A stretch of 64,000 nt of DNA from Leishmania mexicana MHOM/GT/2001/U1103 (lineage: Eukaryota > Euglenozoa > Kinetoplastea > Trypanosomatida > Trypanosomatidae), in contig NC_018317.1 in assembly GCF_000234665.1 (NCBI RefSeq), forward strand, positions 467,285 through 531,284. Reading direction: 5' to 3'. Under the pieces are notes generated by a model, which did no database searches, had not been told where the DNA came from, and saw only the letters and a program-made list of their open reading frames with translations. The translations under genes were made by a program, and so were the position numbers. Of this stretch, positions 9,693 to 18,924 are shown piece by piece. Positions within the stretch are counted from its first letter, which is position 1. Each line of letters opens with the position of its first letter.

Positions 9693-12600
9693 TCACCGAA
9701 AGTGAAACGACCGTATCTCCTCATCGGTGCCGTAGTATCGGTTGAACGTCAGCCGCACGACCAGCGGCTTCAGATGCGTGGCGAGGGTGGACGGGTGGTT
9801 CTCCGCCGCGACAGACACCGCGGCGACGAGAGCCTCGACGGCGTTGCGCGTGCTGCTACGGATGTGCGACACAGGCAGGCGCGAAGGGTCGAGCGCCACC
9901 TCGAGCACCCGCTGCACCGCCGCGCGCACCACTTCGGCCGCAGAGGACTGCATACCCCGCTCCCGCATGTTCAGCGCAACAGGCGGGCGGGCAGGGAAAG
10001 ACACAATACTGAGCTCCAGTAGAAGCGCATCCAACTGGTAGCACAGCTCCATGCAGGATAACAACTCGAGAGACGAGCTCATGGCTTTGGCGAGCAGGCG
10101 CTCCAAGTTATACACGACGCGCATCGCGACGTTTTGCATGAAGGAGAGCAGCTGCTCCACGGCGAAGTTGAGGGTGTAGTAGGCAGTCCCCAGGCCTCGC
10201 GAGACATACCGCAGGTGCTGCGCCGCATTTTGTCCTGGCAGGCCCATCGCTTGTGCCACCTGCGCATCTTGGGCGTCGCGTTGGTGTAGCCGCTTCTTGT
10301 GCTCCCGCAGCGTGATTTGGGCGTAGTAGAGGGCGCACTTGTAGCCAAAGACGTAGCTCCACACGTCGGCGAAGGCAATGCCATTTGAGTCGGATGCAGC
10401 TGGAGCGGCCGGTGACGCCCTCCCTTCCCCCGCGTCACCCTCATCCACGTAGAGGCGCCGGCGGCGCTGCCAAAAGTAGGTCTGGTAACTGCGCTCCGTC
10501 GTGCTCGTCAAGGGCTGCACGTACACGCTCAAGTCTCGCGGCTGCAAGATGCGCTGGAAGGCGTCAGGGAGGGCGAAGTCCAACTGGAAAGATGCGAATA
10601 CGTCGAGCATGTCCGCTGCGACGGAAGGACTGCTGTGCCTTTCCTCCTCTCGCTCACCTTGCTGCCCCCGTGTAGTGGAGGTGACGGCGGTTGTCGTGGT
10701 CGCCGCCGCCGCCGCCGCAGCAACCACCCTCGCGGGGAGCACAGAGAGCCGCACCAGCTCACTGAAGCGCTTCCCACGCAGCGCATCGGCGAAGATGGCG
10801 GACACAACAGGAGCGGCGGTGCCAAGCCGGCCGTACCCCACCGCCCCGCCGTCCTCGGCGTGTCGCACCCACCATCGTGGCTCTCGGTGCAGTCGCTCCA
10901 GGAATCCGTGGACAAGCCTCTCCTGGTCTCGGCAGAGGGCGACGTCAACGAGCAGCTTCAACGCATGAATAAAAGAGTACGCGGTGGCGGTGCGGCTCAC
11001 AAGCCCTTTGCCGGCAAGTCCATCGAGTGGTGCGAGGGATCCAGGCGATGGCCGCTCTACCGGAGCCGTCGTATCCGCTGATTGCCGCTGCTGCTGTGCC
11101 TCCAGCACGGGCTCATGCAGAGGACGCGACAAAGGACAGCCGCCGCCGCTGCCGTCCACTCCGCCAGCGACTGCATGCAGCGACAGCGTGAACAGGTCAC
11201 GCAAGCGACGCTCCTGCAGCCGCTGCACCGCCACACCAATGGGGATGAGCAGCGCCGTCGTGATCCAGCGCGCACACGGGATGGTGACGTTGATCCACAG
11301 CTGATGGGAACGCTGCTTCCGCTGCGCCTGACCTCCCTGGCCAAACGCCTTGCTACCCGTATCCGCCGCATCCAGGTATTGCTCCTCCTCTCCAGCGAGG
11401 ACGTTAGTGAAGCGTACGTCCGGGGTGGTGTCCGACTCAGTGATGGCAAGCGTCCAGAGCGATATGCCGCGCCGCCGCAGCGCACTGCCGCCCTCATCGC
11501 CGCTGTTACCACCGTCGTCATCACCGTTGTTGCTGTCCCAAGCAGCAGTCGCGTTCCCGTCGTCGGACCACATGAGTGGGCGCGGCCTGCCGATCCCCTT
11601 GCCACCCCCAGATGTCCTGCGATGCCCCAAGGAAGATGCGCGTGAAGACGGAGCCAGATAGCCTTGATCATCGGCGACACTCGACACGCGACGGCCACCA
11701 CGCCGTTGGTGCCACTGCTGCTGCCCTGCCACGGCCTCCGTCAGCATGGAGGCAAACCCGAGCGGAATGGTTGTGGGAAAGTACACGTAGTGCGATGCAC
11801 CGGGGCTGCCGCCAGCGTTGCTGCTTCCTGTCGCATCCACCGGCGCCACAGCCGTGCTCGGTGCCGGAACCTGCACAACGCGGCGGCGGACGTCCTGGTT
11901 CTGCTGGGCGTACGCCACAACAGCGGCGACGGTGCCACTTCCAGCTTGATCCCCGTCGCTGGTCTCGTCGCCTTGACGGTCGCCGGCTTCGTGCATGATG
12001 TAGTGCAGAATCTCCTTCATGCTCTTCGTGTGCCAAGGCTGACACTGTGGTGTTGTCCCAGCTGAAGTTCTCGAGGCTGCTGCTGCTGGCGCTGCCGTCG
12101 TCGCTCCGTAGCCTTTTACGCCGGCCGGTGCGGCTGAGGCGCGTCGTGGATGCATCGGGGTCCGCGAAAGAGCGATTTGCTTGTGTCGACGCGTGAAACT
12201 GGCGAGGCTGCGCAACACAAACGCGCGGGCCGACGTAAGCGCAGCCCTTGCGACGTGCTGCTCGGAGGCTTCCCCTCTGCGACGCCCGCTGCTACCGGCG
12301 CCGGCTTGTCGAGGACCCGGCACCCACACCCCACCGACCGAGTCACCGCTACGACCAGCGCTCGATGGGAATGGTTCTCTTGTGCGCTGTGTCATGCCCT
12401 TCTCCTTCTCCCCCGCGGCGGCTGCGGCTGCGACGCCATCGCTATTATAGTAGCCGACGCAGTTCAGCAGCAGCGAGAGGATGTCTGTGGGAAAGCGGCG
12501 GCTAGCGTCGCCGATGCGCACGTGGGAGAAGGAAGAGCGAAACAGCCGCGGCAGCTGTCGGCGCCACACCGGCGGGTCAATGCCGCGGACAAAGCCGAAG

Positions 12601-14516
12601 ATGGCTGCTGTGCAGAGCAGCACGTACGGCCACGCGGTGTAGAGCAGCGTCATGACGTAGAGGCGGTAGAGATCCATCGTCGAGGTGTCCTGGAAGGCGC
12701 TGGCCTGAATGATGAGTGTGTCGAGGAGACGAGCGGCCAACAACGCACACGACAACAACGGCGGCGGCGCCTCCTCTCTAGCGCCACTTGCTGCGGCCGC
12801 CCCTGTGGTCGACGCTGGCCTCGATGCCGAGCTTCGCTTGTCGAAGCGCGCAAGCCCTTCAAAACAGCCGCTTTCCTCTACCAGCACCTGGAAACGCTGC
12901 AGCGGAACGATGTTCTCGCGAACGGCCGCCACAAGGTTAGCCAGGGAGCACGACGCGGGCAGCACTGTGGGCGCCACACCGCAAGATGACGCCATGTACG
13001 AACCAGTGCGGAAAAGGTACTGCTTCCCACCTCCCGCTTTCGGCGCCTCTTCCTCGTTCTCGTAAAGGGTGGTGCGCACATTCTCCGTGAGAGGAGGGGG
13101 CGGTTGGTGTTCGCTAGGATACGAGGCCGCTGCAGCACTTTCACACACGACGAGCAAGTACTCCTGCAGCTGCAGCACCCATCGACCAAAGTCGGCGCTT
13201 AGCTGCCGCAGCACCGAGCACAGCCGCTCTAGAGACCGCGCTGCTGTCACCTCCAAGGCCACGGACGCGTCCTGCACATCGCTGCACATCTCCGTGGCAT
13301 CGTGAGTGAGGGCGCCGTGCACTTCCGTGGGGTCGCGCGAGGCGCGGTGAGCGAGGGCCGGCTCGCATTCACGCACATGAGCGTCGACAGCTGCCACGAT
13401 ATTGGCCACCTCCAGCAGCTGCTCCAGCGCCCCCAAGAAGGTTGGCTGCCACGCCTTGGCAGCTGCCTCGGCCAGCACAGCGTCCCGCAGCCGCCATAGG
13501 CCACCAGAGGGGGGGAGAGAAGGGTCGACATGTGCGCTTCTACGCGAGTCACCTTTGTCCGAGTGCATCTCGCAACTCGCCGTGGGGTGCTGACGCAGGG
13601 CGCAAAGAACATCGAAGAGCACGGCCCGCTGGCGAGCGAGGCAGTCCAATTGCGCAGCGGCAACGGCGCGAGGGGCAGTGGACGGAGACGTCGACGATGG
13701 ACAAAAACTTGCCCCGCCTCGCGTCGTGATGGTTGTAGACGAGCGTTTCTTCCCTCGGGCAGCGGCGGTGCCTGCAGGCGGCGGCTGGAACGCAAACACG
13801 GTGTTAGCCCACGCCGGAGGCACGGCACAGGAGTGACCGACGGCAGTGGAGCACGAAGGGGGTGAGCAAAGCGGAGAAGCACAGGGCAGCGTTGTGTGTT
13901 GCAGACACTCCGCGAGTAAGTAGCCTGCCGACCCCCGCACGGCTGCACCGTTGCACGAGAATGCCGCGGCGCTCCCGTGCGGCGGAGCAACAGACTCTGG
14001 CTTCCGGAAAGGCTGACGAGGATGCGTGGACGAGCGAGACGGCGAGGCGTCGTGCGGTGGTACACCCTCGTCGTCCAACGTGGAGGGGATGGATATGAGC
14101 ACATCAGAGAACAATGGACTGCGTAGCGGTCGAGGACGCTGCAGCAGCGGCCGCGTAACATTTCCTTGCAGAGGGGTGGGGAGATCTGCAGCAACGGCAG
14201 CGGCCGGCTTGACATTTCGCACGCCGTTCGAGTGGCGGCGCTGGAGTGCGGCGGTGGCGCTGCTTCTTTCGCCGACCGCAGCGTCGCGTGATGATGGGCC
14301 AACGGAGCGAGTCGCTGGCTCGGACAGGGACGACGAGGACGAGCGGGACGAGGAGGAGGGGGCGGACGATGACGAAGCCTGACAGGCCTCAAAGTACTCG
14401 TCCAGGCTGGCATCCACCACCGGTTCCGTTGCCCCTGTTACCGCGGCGGCGGCAGTGCTGCCCATGGTGGCGCTGTGCGACAGGAGCAGCGTTGAGGATG
14501 ACAACGATGACGCCAT
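9693..14516 (-). CDS. Divergent gamma-tubulin complex component (Spc97/Spc98-like), 1607 aa
   Basis: The start is the ATG at 14516; the ten codons before it depend on a TTG. About the first 260 residues are low-complexity (Ser, Ala, Pro, Thr). The conserved-looking parts match the order of a GCP/Spc97-Spc98 core. First comes a helical segment near residue 600 with LLDTLIIQ, then MDLYRLYVMTLLYTAWPYVL and a Gly-Phe-Val-Arg-Gly-Ile-Asp-Pro-Pro turn, like the GRIP1 'plL ... aW ... G.l.DP' region. A helix near residues 1070-1100 (IPCARWITTALLIPIGVAVQ) follows. Then LDFALPDAFQRILQPRDL lies near residue 1310, like 'L.y.vp.Pl..ilt...l', followed by DVWSYVFGYKCALYYAQI and LRYVSRGLGTAYYTLNF near residues 1385-1450. 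Long Ala/Gly/Ser inserts separate these blocks. If correct it would act in microtubule nucleation with gamma-tubulin, nearest GCP4/5/6 or the trypanosome GCP-interacting protein. Assignment rests on pattern, not on a search. Confidence 0.6.
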   Translation of the reverse strand: MASSLSSSTLLLSHSATMGSTAAAAVTGATEPVVDASLDEYFEACQASSSSAPSSSSRSSSSSLSEPATRSVGPSSRDAAVGERSSATAALQRRHSNGVRNVKPAAAVAADLPTPLQGNVTRPLLQRPRPLRSPLFSDVLISIPSTLDDEGVPPHDASPSRSSTHPRQPFRKPESVAPPHGSAAAFSCNGAAVRGSAGYLLAECLQHTTLPCASPLCSPPSCSTAVGHSCAVPPAWANTVFAFQPPPAGTAAARGKKRSSTTITTRGGASFCPSSTSPSTAPRAVAAAQLDCLARQRAVLFDVLCALRQHPTASCEMHSDKGDSRRSAHVDPSLPPSGGLWRLRDAVLAEAAAKAWQPTFLGALEQLLEVANIVAAVDAHVRECEPALAHRASRDPTEVHGALTHDATEMCSDVQDASVALEVTAARSLERLCSVLRQLSADFGRWVLQLQEYLLVVCESAAAASYPSEHQPPPPLTENVRTTLYENEEEAPKAGGGKQYLFRTGSYMASSCGVAPTVLPASCSLANLVAAVRENIVPLQRFQVLVEESGCFEGLARFDKRSSASRPASTTGAAAASGAREEAPPPLLSCALLAARLLDTLIIQASAFQDTSTMDLYRLYVMTLLYTAWPYVLLCTAAIFGFVRGIDPPVWRRQLPRLFRSSFSHVRIGDASRRFPTDILSLLLNCVGYYNSDGVAAAAAAGEKEKGMTQRTREPFPSSAGRSGDSVGGVWVPGPRQAGAGSSGRRRGEASEQHVARAALTSARAFVLRSLASFTRRHKQIALSRTPMHPRRASAAPAGVKGYGATTAAPAAAASRTSAGTTPQCQPWHTKSMKEILHYIMHEAGDRQGDETSDGDQAGSGTVAAVVAYAQQNQDVRRRVVQVPAPSTAVAPVDATGSSNAGGSPGASHYVYFPTTIPLGFASMLTEAVAGQQQWHQRRGGRRVSSVADDQGYLAPSSRASSLGHRRTSGGGKGIGRPRPLMWSDDGNATAAWDSNNGDDDGGNSGDEGGSALRRRGISLWTLAITESDTTPDVRFTNVLAGEEEQYLDAADTGSKAFGQGGQAQRKQRSHQLWINVTIPCARWITTALLIPIGVAVQRLQERRLRDLFTLSLHAVAGGVDGSGGGCPLSRPLHEPVLEAQQQRQSADTTAPVERPSPGSLAPLDGLAGKGLVSRTATAYSFIHALKLLVDVALCRDQERLVHGFLERLHREPRWWVRHAEDGGAVGYGRLGTAAPVVSAIFADALRGKRFSELVRLSVLPARVVAAAAAAATTTTAVTSTTRGQQGEREEERHSSPSVAADMLDVFASFQLDFALPDAFQRILQPRDLSVYVQPLTSTTERSYQTYFWQRRRRLYVDEGDAGEGRASPAAPAASDSNGIAFADVWSYVFGYKCALYYAQITLREHKKRLHQRDAQDAQVAQAMGLPGQNAAQHLRYVSRGLGTAYYTLNFAVEQLLSFMQNVAMRVVYNLERLLAKAMSSSLELLSCMELCYQLDALLLELSIVSFPARPPVALNMRERGMQSSAAEVVRAAVQRVLEVALDPSRLPVSHIRSSTRNAVEALVAAVSVAAENHPSTLATHLKPLVVRLTFNRYYGTDEEIRSFHFR

Positions 14517-15383
14517 CCTCGCGTGTGTGTGTGTGCGTGCGCGCAATCGTCGACGAGGGTATGATAGCTTCTCTGTATTTTCTTCTGCCTGCCTGCCCCT
14601 CCCTCCTGTGGAGGTCGCTCAGCGGGTGCGTGAGGAGACGGCCCACCGATGCGACACCACTGTACAGGGGCTGTGTGGAAGAGCGACGCTTCTTATTCCG
14701 CGTACAACTCTGCATGCAAGGTGTGGGGTGTGCTTGTGTCTATGCTGGTGCTCGAGTAAACAGCGCGCACCCTTCTCCCCTTCGTTGACGCTATGCAGGG
14801 AAAGGTGCGTCGAGGGTGAGCCAGGAGTTGGCTCGATGACTCTCGACACTGCAGAGAGGGGGTTTCCAAAGCGAGGCCCCTTCGCGCACGCCGGTGTTAC
14901 TGATGGCGAGGGTGGGATGGCGGAAGCGAGGGGGGGGGGAGGGGGCAAGAGGTGTCAAGGGGGAGAGGGTTGGAAGAGGCATGAGGGCCACCTTGCGAGA
15001 GAGCGGTAGAATGCGCTCACCAATGCATGCGAGTACGCAGGCGCAGGAGCTCCGCAAGGGCAGGGGATGGGGAGGGGGCGGCAGGCAGACACAGAGAGAC
15101 GCATTACACGTGGGGCAGGGATGTTCCCTTTTTCGTCTTTTGGCTTGCTCTTCCACTTGGCTAGAGTAGTCGCAGAAGGGAATGCCACAAGCGGCGGGAG
15201 GGAGAGAGTTTTGCCAGGAGCAGCCACCGTCTCTGCTCCCTTTTCACAGCACACCCACACACACACAAGGGAGAGGGGAGGGCGGGGGGGGGGCGCACCA
15301 TGCGCGCACGACCACGCGCACCCGCGGAGAGGGAGAGTCGAGAGAGGGAGATGCAGAAGGCCGGCGCACCCACGTACACCGCG
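14517..15383. other. Spacer with polypyrimidine tract
   Basis: A strong G/A-rich run at 14926-14990 (polypyrimidine on the sense strand) and another at 15265-15360 are candidate processing signals between the second EF-hand gene and the GCP-like gene. A GT run lies at 14522-14540, right beside the downstream ATG. No gene is seen. Confidence 0.5.
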
Positions 15384-16037
15384 TTACCAGATCGTTGCCG
15401 CCGTGCCAAGGAAGGTGTCGAAGTTAAAGAGCACCTGACCGCTGCGGTCTCGATCATAGTAGGCGAACGCGTCGCGCGTTTGCGCCATAAAGATGGAGAG
15501 CTCGATGTAGTCGTCGAAGCCAAGCGAGCCGCGGTGCTGCCGGTCAAACTTTCGCATGACAGCCTGAAACGTCTGCTCGCCGAGGACGAAGCCACTGAGC
15601 CGGAAGGCCTCGAGTGTCTCTCTACTGTCGAGACGTCCGTCACCGCTGGTGTCGCGCTGACGGAAGCCTTGCTGCATCGCCGTAATGAACTCGTGGAGGT
15701 GGGCAAACTCCTCCATGGTGATGGTGCCACTGCGGTCGAGGTCGTAGCGGGTTAGCAACTTCTCGGTCGTGCCAAAGCTAAACCGGAAGCCGGCGCTGGA
15801 AAGGGCAGCGTTCAGCTCGGCCACATCGATGCGACCATTACAGTCACTGTCCACCGCCTGGAACCAACTGACTAACTCTGGTGGCGCTCGATACTGCCGC
15901 AGCGCGTATGTGCCACCGCCAAGGGAGCCGGCGGTGGCAGGATAGCTGGCGGGTTGCTGTCCGTCGTACATCGGATTCGCCATGTAGCCCTGAGGGGCTT
16001 GGGGGCACCACCCGTAGCCTGGGTAGACATCCGCCAT
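15384..16037 (-). CDS. Penta-EF-hand protein (PDCD6/ALG-2-like), 217 aa
   Basis: A calcium-binding protein of the penta-EF-hand family. The start ATG at 16037 gives MADVYPGYGW and a short Gly/Pro/Tyr/Gln-rich N-terminus, typical of this family; the upstream frame is Pro-rich leader sequence without support. Five EF loops are visible in order: DSDCNGRIDVAE, DLDRSGTITMEE, DTSGDGRLDSRE, DRQHRGSLGFDD and DRDRSGQVLFNF. Loops 1-3 keep the acidic positions and final Glu needed for calcium. Loops 4 and 5 are altered, as is usual because the fifth hand serves in dimerisation. Family members such as ALG-2 bind ESCRT-linked partners in a calcium-dependent way. That role here is inferred. It lies directly downstream of a paralogue (17314-18018), indicating tandem duplication. 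Confidence 0.93.
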   Translation of the reverse strand: MADVYPGYGWCPQAPQGYMANPMYDGQQPASYPATAGSLGGGTYALRQYRAPPELVSWFQAVDSDCNGRIDVAELNAALSSAGFRFSFGTTEKLLTRYDLDRSGTITMEEFAHLHEFITAMQQGFRQRDTSGDGRLDSRETLEAFRLSGFVLGEQTFQAVMRKFDRQHRGSLGFDDYIELSIFMAQTRDAFAYYDRDRSGQVLFNFDTFLGTAATIW

Positions 16038-17313
16038 TGCCGTAGTGGAGTAGACGGGTGGAGCGACGCGGAGGAGGAAAAAGGGTGGGGGGGGGGATAG
16101 CGCGCGCGTGTGGGCTTTCTTGTGAGGAGGGCGAGGCGGGGGGAGAGGAAGGGGAGTTGGACTGGCAAGAGAGGTAAAGCGCTGATGCATGCGGCGGTAT
16201 AGACAGCGATCGCACGAAGGGAGCTGCAAGCGTAGCTTCATCGCGTGTGTGTGTGTGTGTGTGCGCTGAGGAAGGGGAATGCGCGGAAGAAGGGCAGAAA
16301 AGGGAAAGACCACTCCGCCGCGCCAACTAATCGCAAAGGACACTCACCCGACGACCACGTACGCGCTCTCACGTCAGTGTAAACAGTGCCACAAGCGGTG
16401 AGGCGGTAACGGAGCGTTCATCAAAACGCCGGTCCCACATCAATTTCTTTCGTCCACGGAGGGGTCGAGGGAGTGGACTGGGGTGTTCTCGTGCTCCATG
16501 TAGGGCACTACATACGTGTGCTGCTTTGCCCGCTGGTTGCCTAGCATGTATATGCGCGCCGGCTAGTTCGCTTTCTGTTGGCGGGTGTGCTTGCGTATTT
16601 CGTGCGCTCGGTATCAACGTTCCCCCTATCTACCGCCGGCGGTCCGCCCTCCCTCTCCCCATGCTATTCCGAACGATACAGTCTGTTGGCGAACGTGTCG
16701 GTGTGTCTCCTGTCCACAAAGGCCCGCGATCCACAACGGATACGCGGCCGCATCCCTTTCGAGCCTCATTCACGACCGCCCTTCCCTTCCCTTCCCCCCC
16801 ACCACCACCACACCCGGGGCGAGTGTGAGGAGAGACAGAGGAGGAGGCAAATCCGTAACGAGATTGCCACAAACGCAAAGGGCGACAAGTGGGAGGAGGG
16901 GGCAGATAAAGGGGGCGTGTGCAGAGGTGCGACCCCGTGGACGTGCACGAGTTGATGCGCGCGTGCCTGCGACAGGGAAGACAGGGAAGAGGAGGGAGGC
17001 AAGCGAGAGGGGCTGACCAGACTCGGCGGCGCATCACAGAGAAGATGGAAGAGGACAACAAAAGGCAACACACAGTGCGGAGGAGATGCCGCACACGAAT
17101 AGCACAAGAAAAAGGAAAACGAAGCGTCAAGAGGAGAGTGCCCACAGCCGTGACACGGCCAACACGTCCGATGCACAGACACAGAGAGAGAGAGAGAGGG
17201 AGCGGCGGAGAGCCAGAGGAATGCCGTTGCCTCCTCCACCCCTCCTCCCCTCGCGTCCCTCCCCCCCTCCCCGCCGAGACTCACGCACCCGCACTCCGAC
17301 GGGCGTCCCTCGC
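16038..17313. other. Spacer between the two penta-EF-hand genes
   Basis: Sense-strand polypyrimidine lies at about 16066-16094 and 16125-16160. No AG occurs on the sense strand between the first tract and the ATG at 16037, so the spliced-leader site is more likely at an AG near 16115-16120, giving a leader of about 80 nt rich in pyrimidine. A GT run occurs at 16242-16263 and G/A tracts at 17180-17215. No gene is seen. Confidence 0.45.
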
Positions 17314-18018
17314 CTACAGGATGGAGACGCTACCACCGATGAAGGTGTCAAAGGTGAATGTGACCTGCCCCGTGCGCTCGCGGTCGTAAAAGGCGAAGAC
17401 GTTCCGCACCTTCGAAATAAAGATGGAGAGCTCGACGTAGTCGTCGAAGCCGAGGCTGCCGCGGCGCTGACGGTCGAACTTGCGCATCAAGGCCTGGAAC
17501 GTCTGCTCCGACAGCTGATAGCCGCTCGAGACGAGGGCGGCGCGCACCTCGTTGCTGTCGAGCCGACCGTCGCCGCTGGAGTCGCGCTTGCGGAAGCCCT
17601 CCTTCATGCTCAAAATGAACTGATGAAGATCCTTGAACTCGGTGAAGGTGATCTCGCCACTATGGTTTTTGTCGTACATGTACAGCAACTTCTCCGTCGT
17701 GGCGAGGCTGAACGGCACGCCGGCGGACGACAGGGCCGCGTTCAGCTCCGGCACGCTGATGGCGCCGCTACCATCCGTGTCGACCGCGCGGAACCACTCC
17801 ATCAGCTCGTGGTTGTCGTTCATGTGCCGAGCGGAGGGGGCGTACACGCCGGTGGAGGTCGGCATCGGTGGTTTTACGCCGTCGTAGGCAGTTTGGGCGT
17901 TGTACGGCAGCGGCGTCGTCACGGGCGGGTGACCGTGGGTCCCTGCCGCCGCAGGAGGCTGGCCGTACTGCGTGGGCGGCTGAGTGTAGCCGTAGTTTGC
18001 GTTATACGGGTATGCCAT
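17314..18018 (-). CDS. Penta-EF-hand protein (PDCD6/ALG-2-like), 234 aa
   Basis: Paralogue of the gene at 15384-16037. It starts at the ATG at 18018 with an N-terminus rich in Tyr, Gln, Pro, Asn and Gly (MAYPYNANYGYTQPPTQYGQ), the flexible segment seen before the EF hands in ALG-2, sorcin and related proteins. The five EF loops are DTDGSGAISVPE, DKNHSGEITFTE, DSSGDGRLDSNE, DRQRRGSLGFDD and DRERTGQVTFTF. Loops 1-3 look competent for calcium; loop 4 lacks acidic residues at key positions, and loop 5 is the divergent pairing hand. The two proteins share loop order and many linker residues (KFDRQ, SLGFDDY, ELSIF), while their N-termini differ in length and composition, so they may bind different partners. 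No signal peptide or transmembrane segment is seen. Confidence 0.93.
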   Translation of the reverse strand: MAYPYNANYGYTQPPTQYGQPPAAAGTHGHPPVTTPLPYNAQTAYDGVKPPMPTSTGVYAPSARHMNDNHELMEWFRAVDTDGSGAISVPELNAALSSAGVPFSLATTEKLLYMYDKNHSGEITFTEFKDLHQFILSMKEGFRKRDSSGDGRLDSNEVRAALVSSGYQLSEQTFQALMRKFDRQRRGSLGFDDYVELSIFISKVRNVFAFYDRERTGQVTFTFDTFIGGSVSIL

Positions 18019-18924
18019 GGTGATGCGAACGCGGGCTCGACGAGATGCAAGCTACAAAGGAGCTGTTCGTGGGTGAGGAGGGACGAGAGAGGATGGGGGC
18101 GGGAGGGAGGACAAGAGCGAGGGCATGAAGAGCGGAGAGAAGGGGTGGGGGCGTGAGCCGGCGCGTAGAGGCGGCGCCCATGCACACGCTTCAAGGCACG
18201 CCCGCATACTTGCGAGAAGCCGACAGCTGCTCATCGCGACCGCGCAGGTGTGCACGTACACGCCTGTATGTCTGCTACGTGCATCACGGGACGAGGTTGC
18301 GCTTGCTTCTTGTTCTCGTGTTGAGTGCACGTTGGCGGAAAGGTTGGCCGCGCCTTCCTCGGAGGGACAGAGTTGGGGGGTGAGGAGGGGGTGGGGGCGG
18401 GCGGCGGTGGTTGTGGTGATGGTGTTCGTGCCATGGGATAGGGGTACAAACGAAAGGAACATGAAGATACTGCGGATGGTGTAGGATAGGGAGGAGGGAG
18501 AGAGCGCCATGCACGTCAACCGCCTCCTGTGCGTGAGAGCTGTGTGTTTAACGTCGTTTGTTTCGTGAAAGGGGGTATGGGTGTGTGGTGGTGGTGGTGG
18601 TTGGGATGTGGGGCAGCGTCATGCGAGCAACACGCCCGCCTCTCCCCTCTTCACGCTTCTCGTGCACGCAACTGCGGATGACGCGTGTGGACGATTCTGG
18701 TGCGAGACACAGTCGGAAAAACAGCACACCACACACACACACACACACGTGAATGAAAACTTTACATCACTAGATACACGCGAGCGAGAAAGGGACCACA
18801 TTCGGCGGCTCGTCGCTCGCCGACGCCCCACGGCTCCTTCTGCCAGCGGTGGGGCGGCTGAGCAAACATGCACCCCCTCCCCATCCCCTCCACATACGTG
18901 GCAGCTGATCCGCACCGTTACGCC
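18019..18924. other. Spacer downstream of the HECT gene
   Basis: Presumed 3' untranslated region of the HECT gene and 5' leader of the EF-hand gene. It contains the polypyrimidine tract at 18071-18160, a G-rich run at 18375-18410, a GGT run near 18586-18600 and a CA run at 18730-18748. No gene is seen. Confidence 0.5.
18063..18064 (-). promoter_or_regulatory. Candidate spliced-leader acceptor for penta-EF-hand gene at 18018
   Basis: A long sense-strand polypyrimidine tract (plus-strand G/A at about 18071-18160) is followed by its first AG here, which would leave a leader of about 44 nt before the ATG at 18018. Inferred from trypanosomatid processing rules; no transcript evidence. Confidence 0.4.

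Noticed and set aside
16038..16343. Pro-rich N-terminal extension of the second penta-EF-hand protein
   Set aside because: It encodes polypyrimidine-derived Pro/His/Ser text typical of a trans-splice region. The family-like N-terminus starts at 16037.
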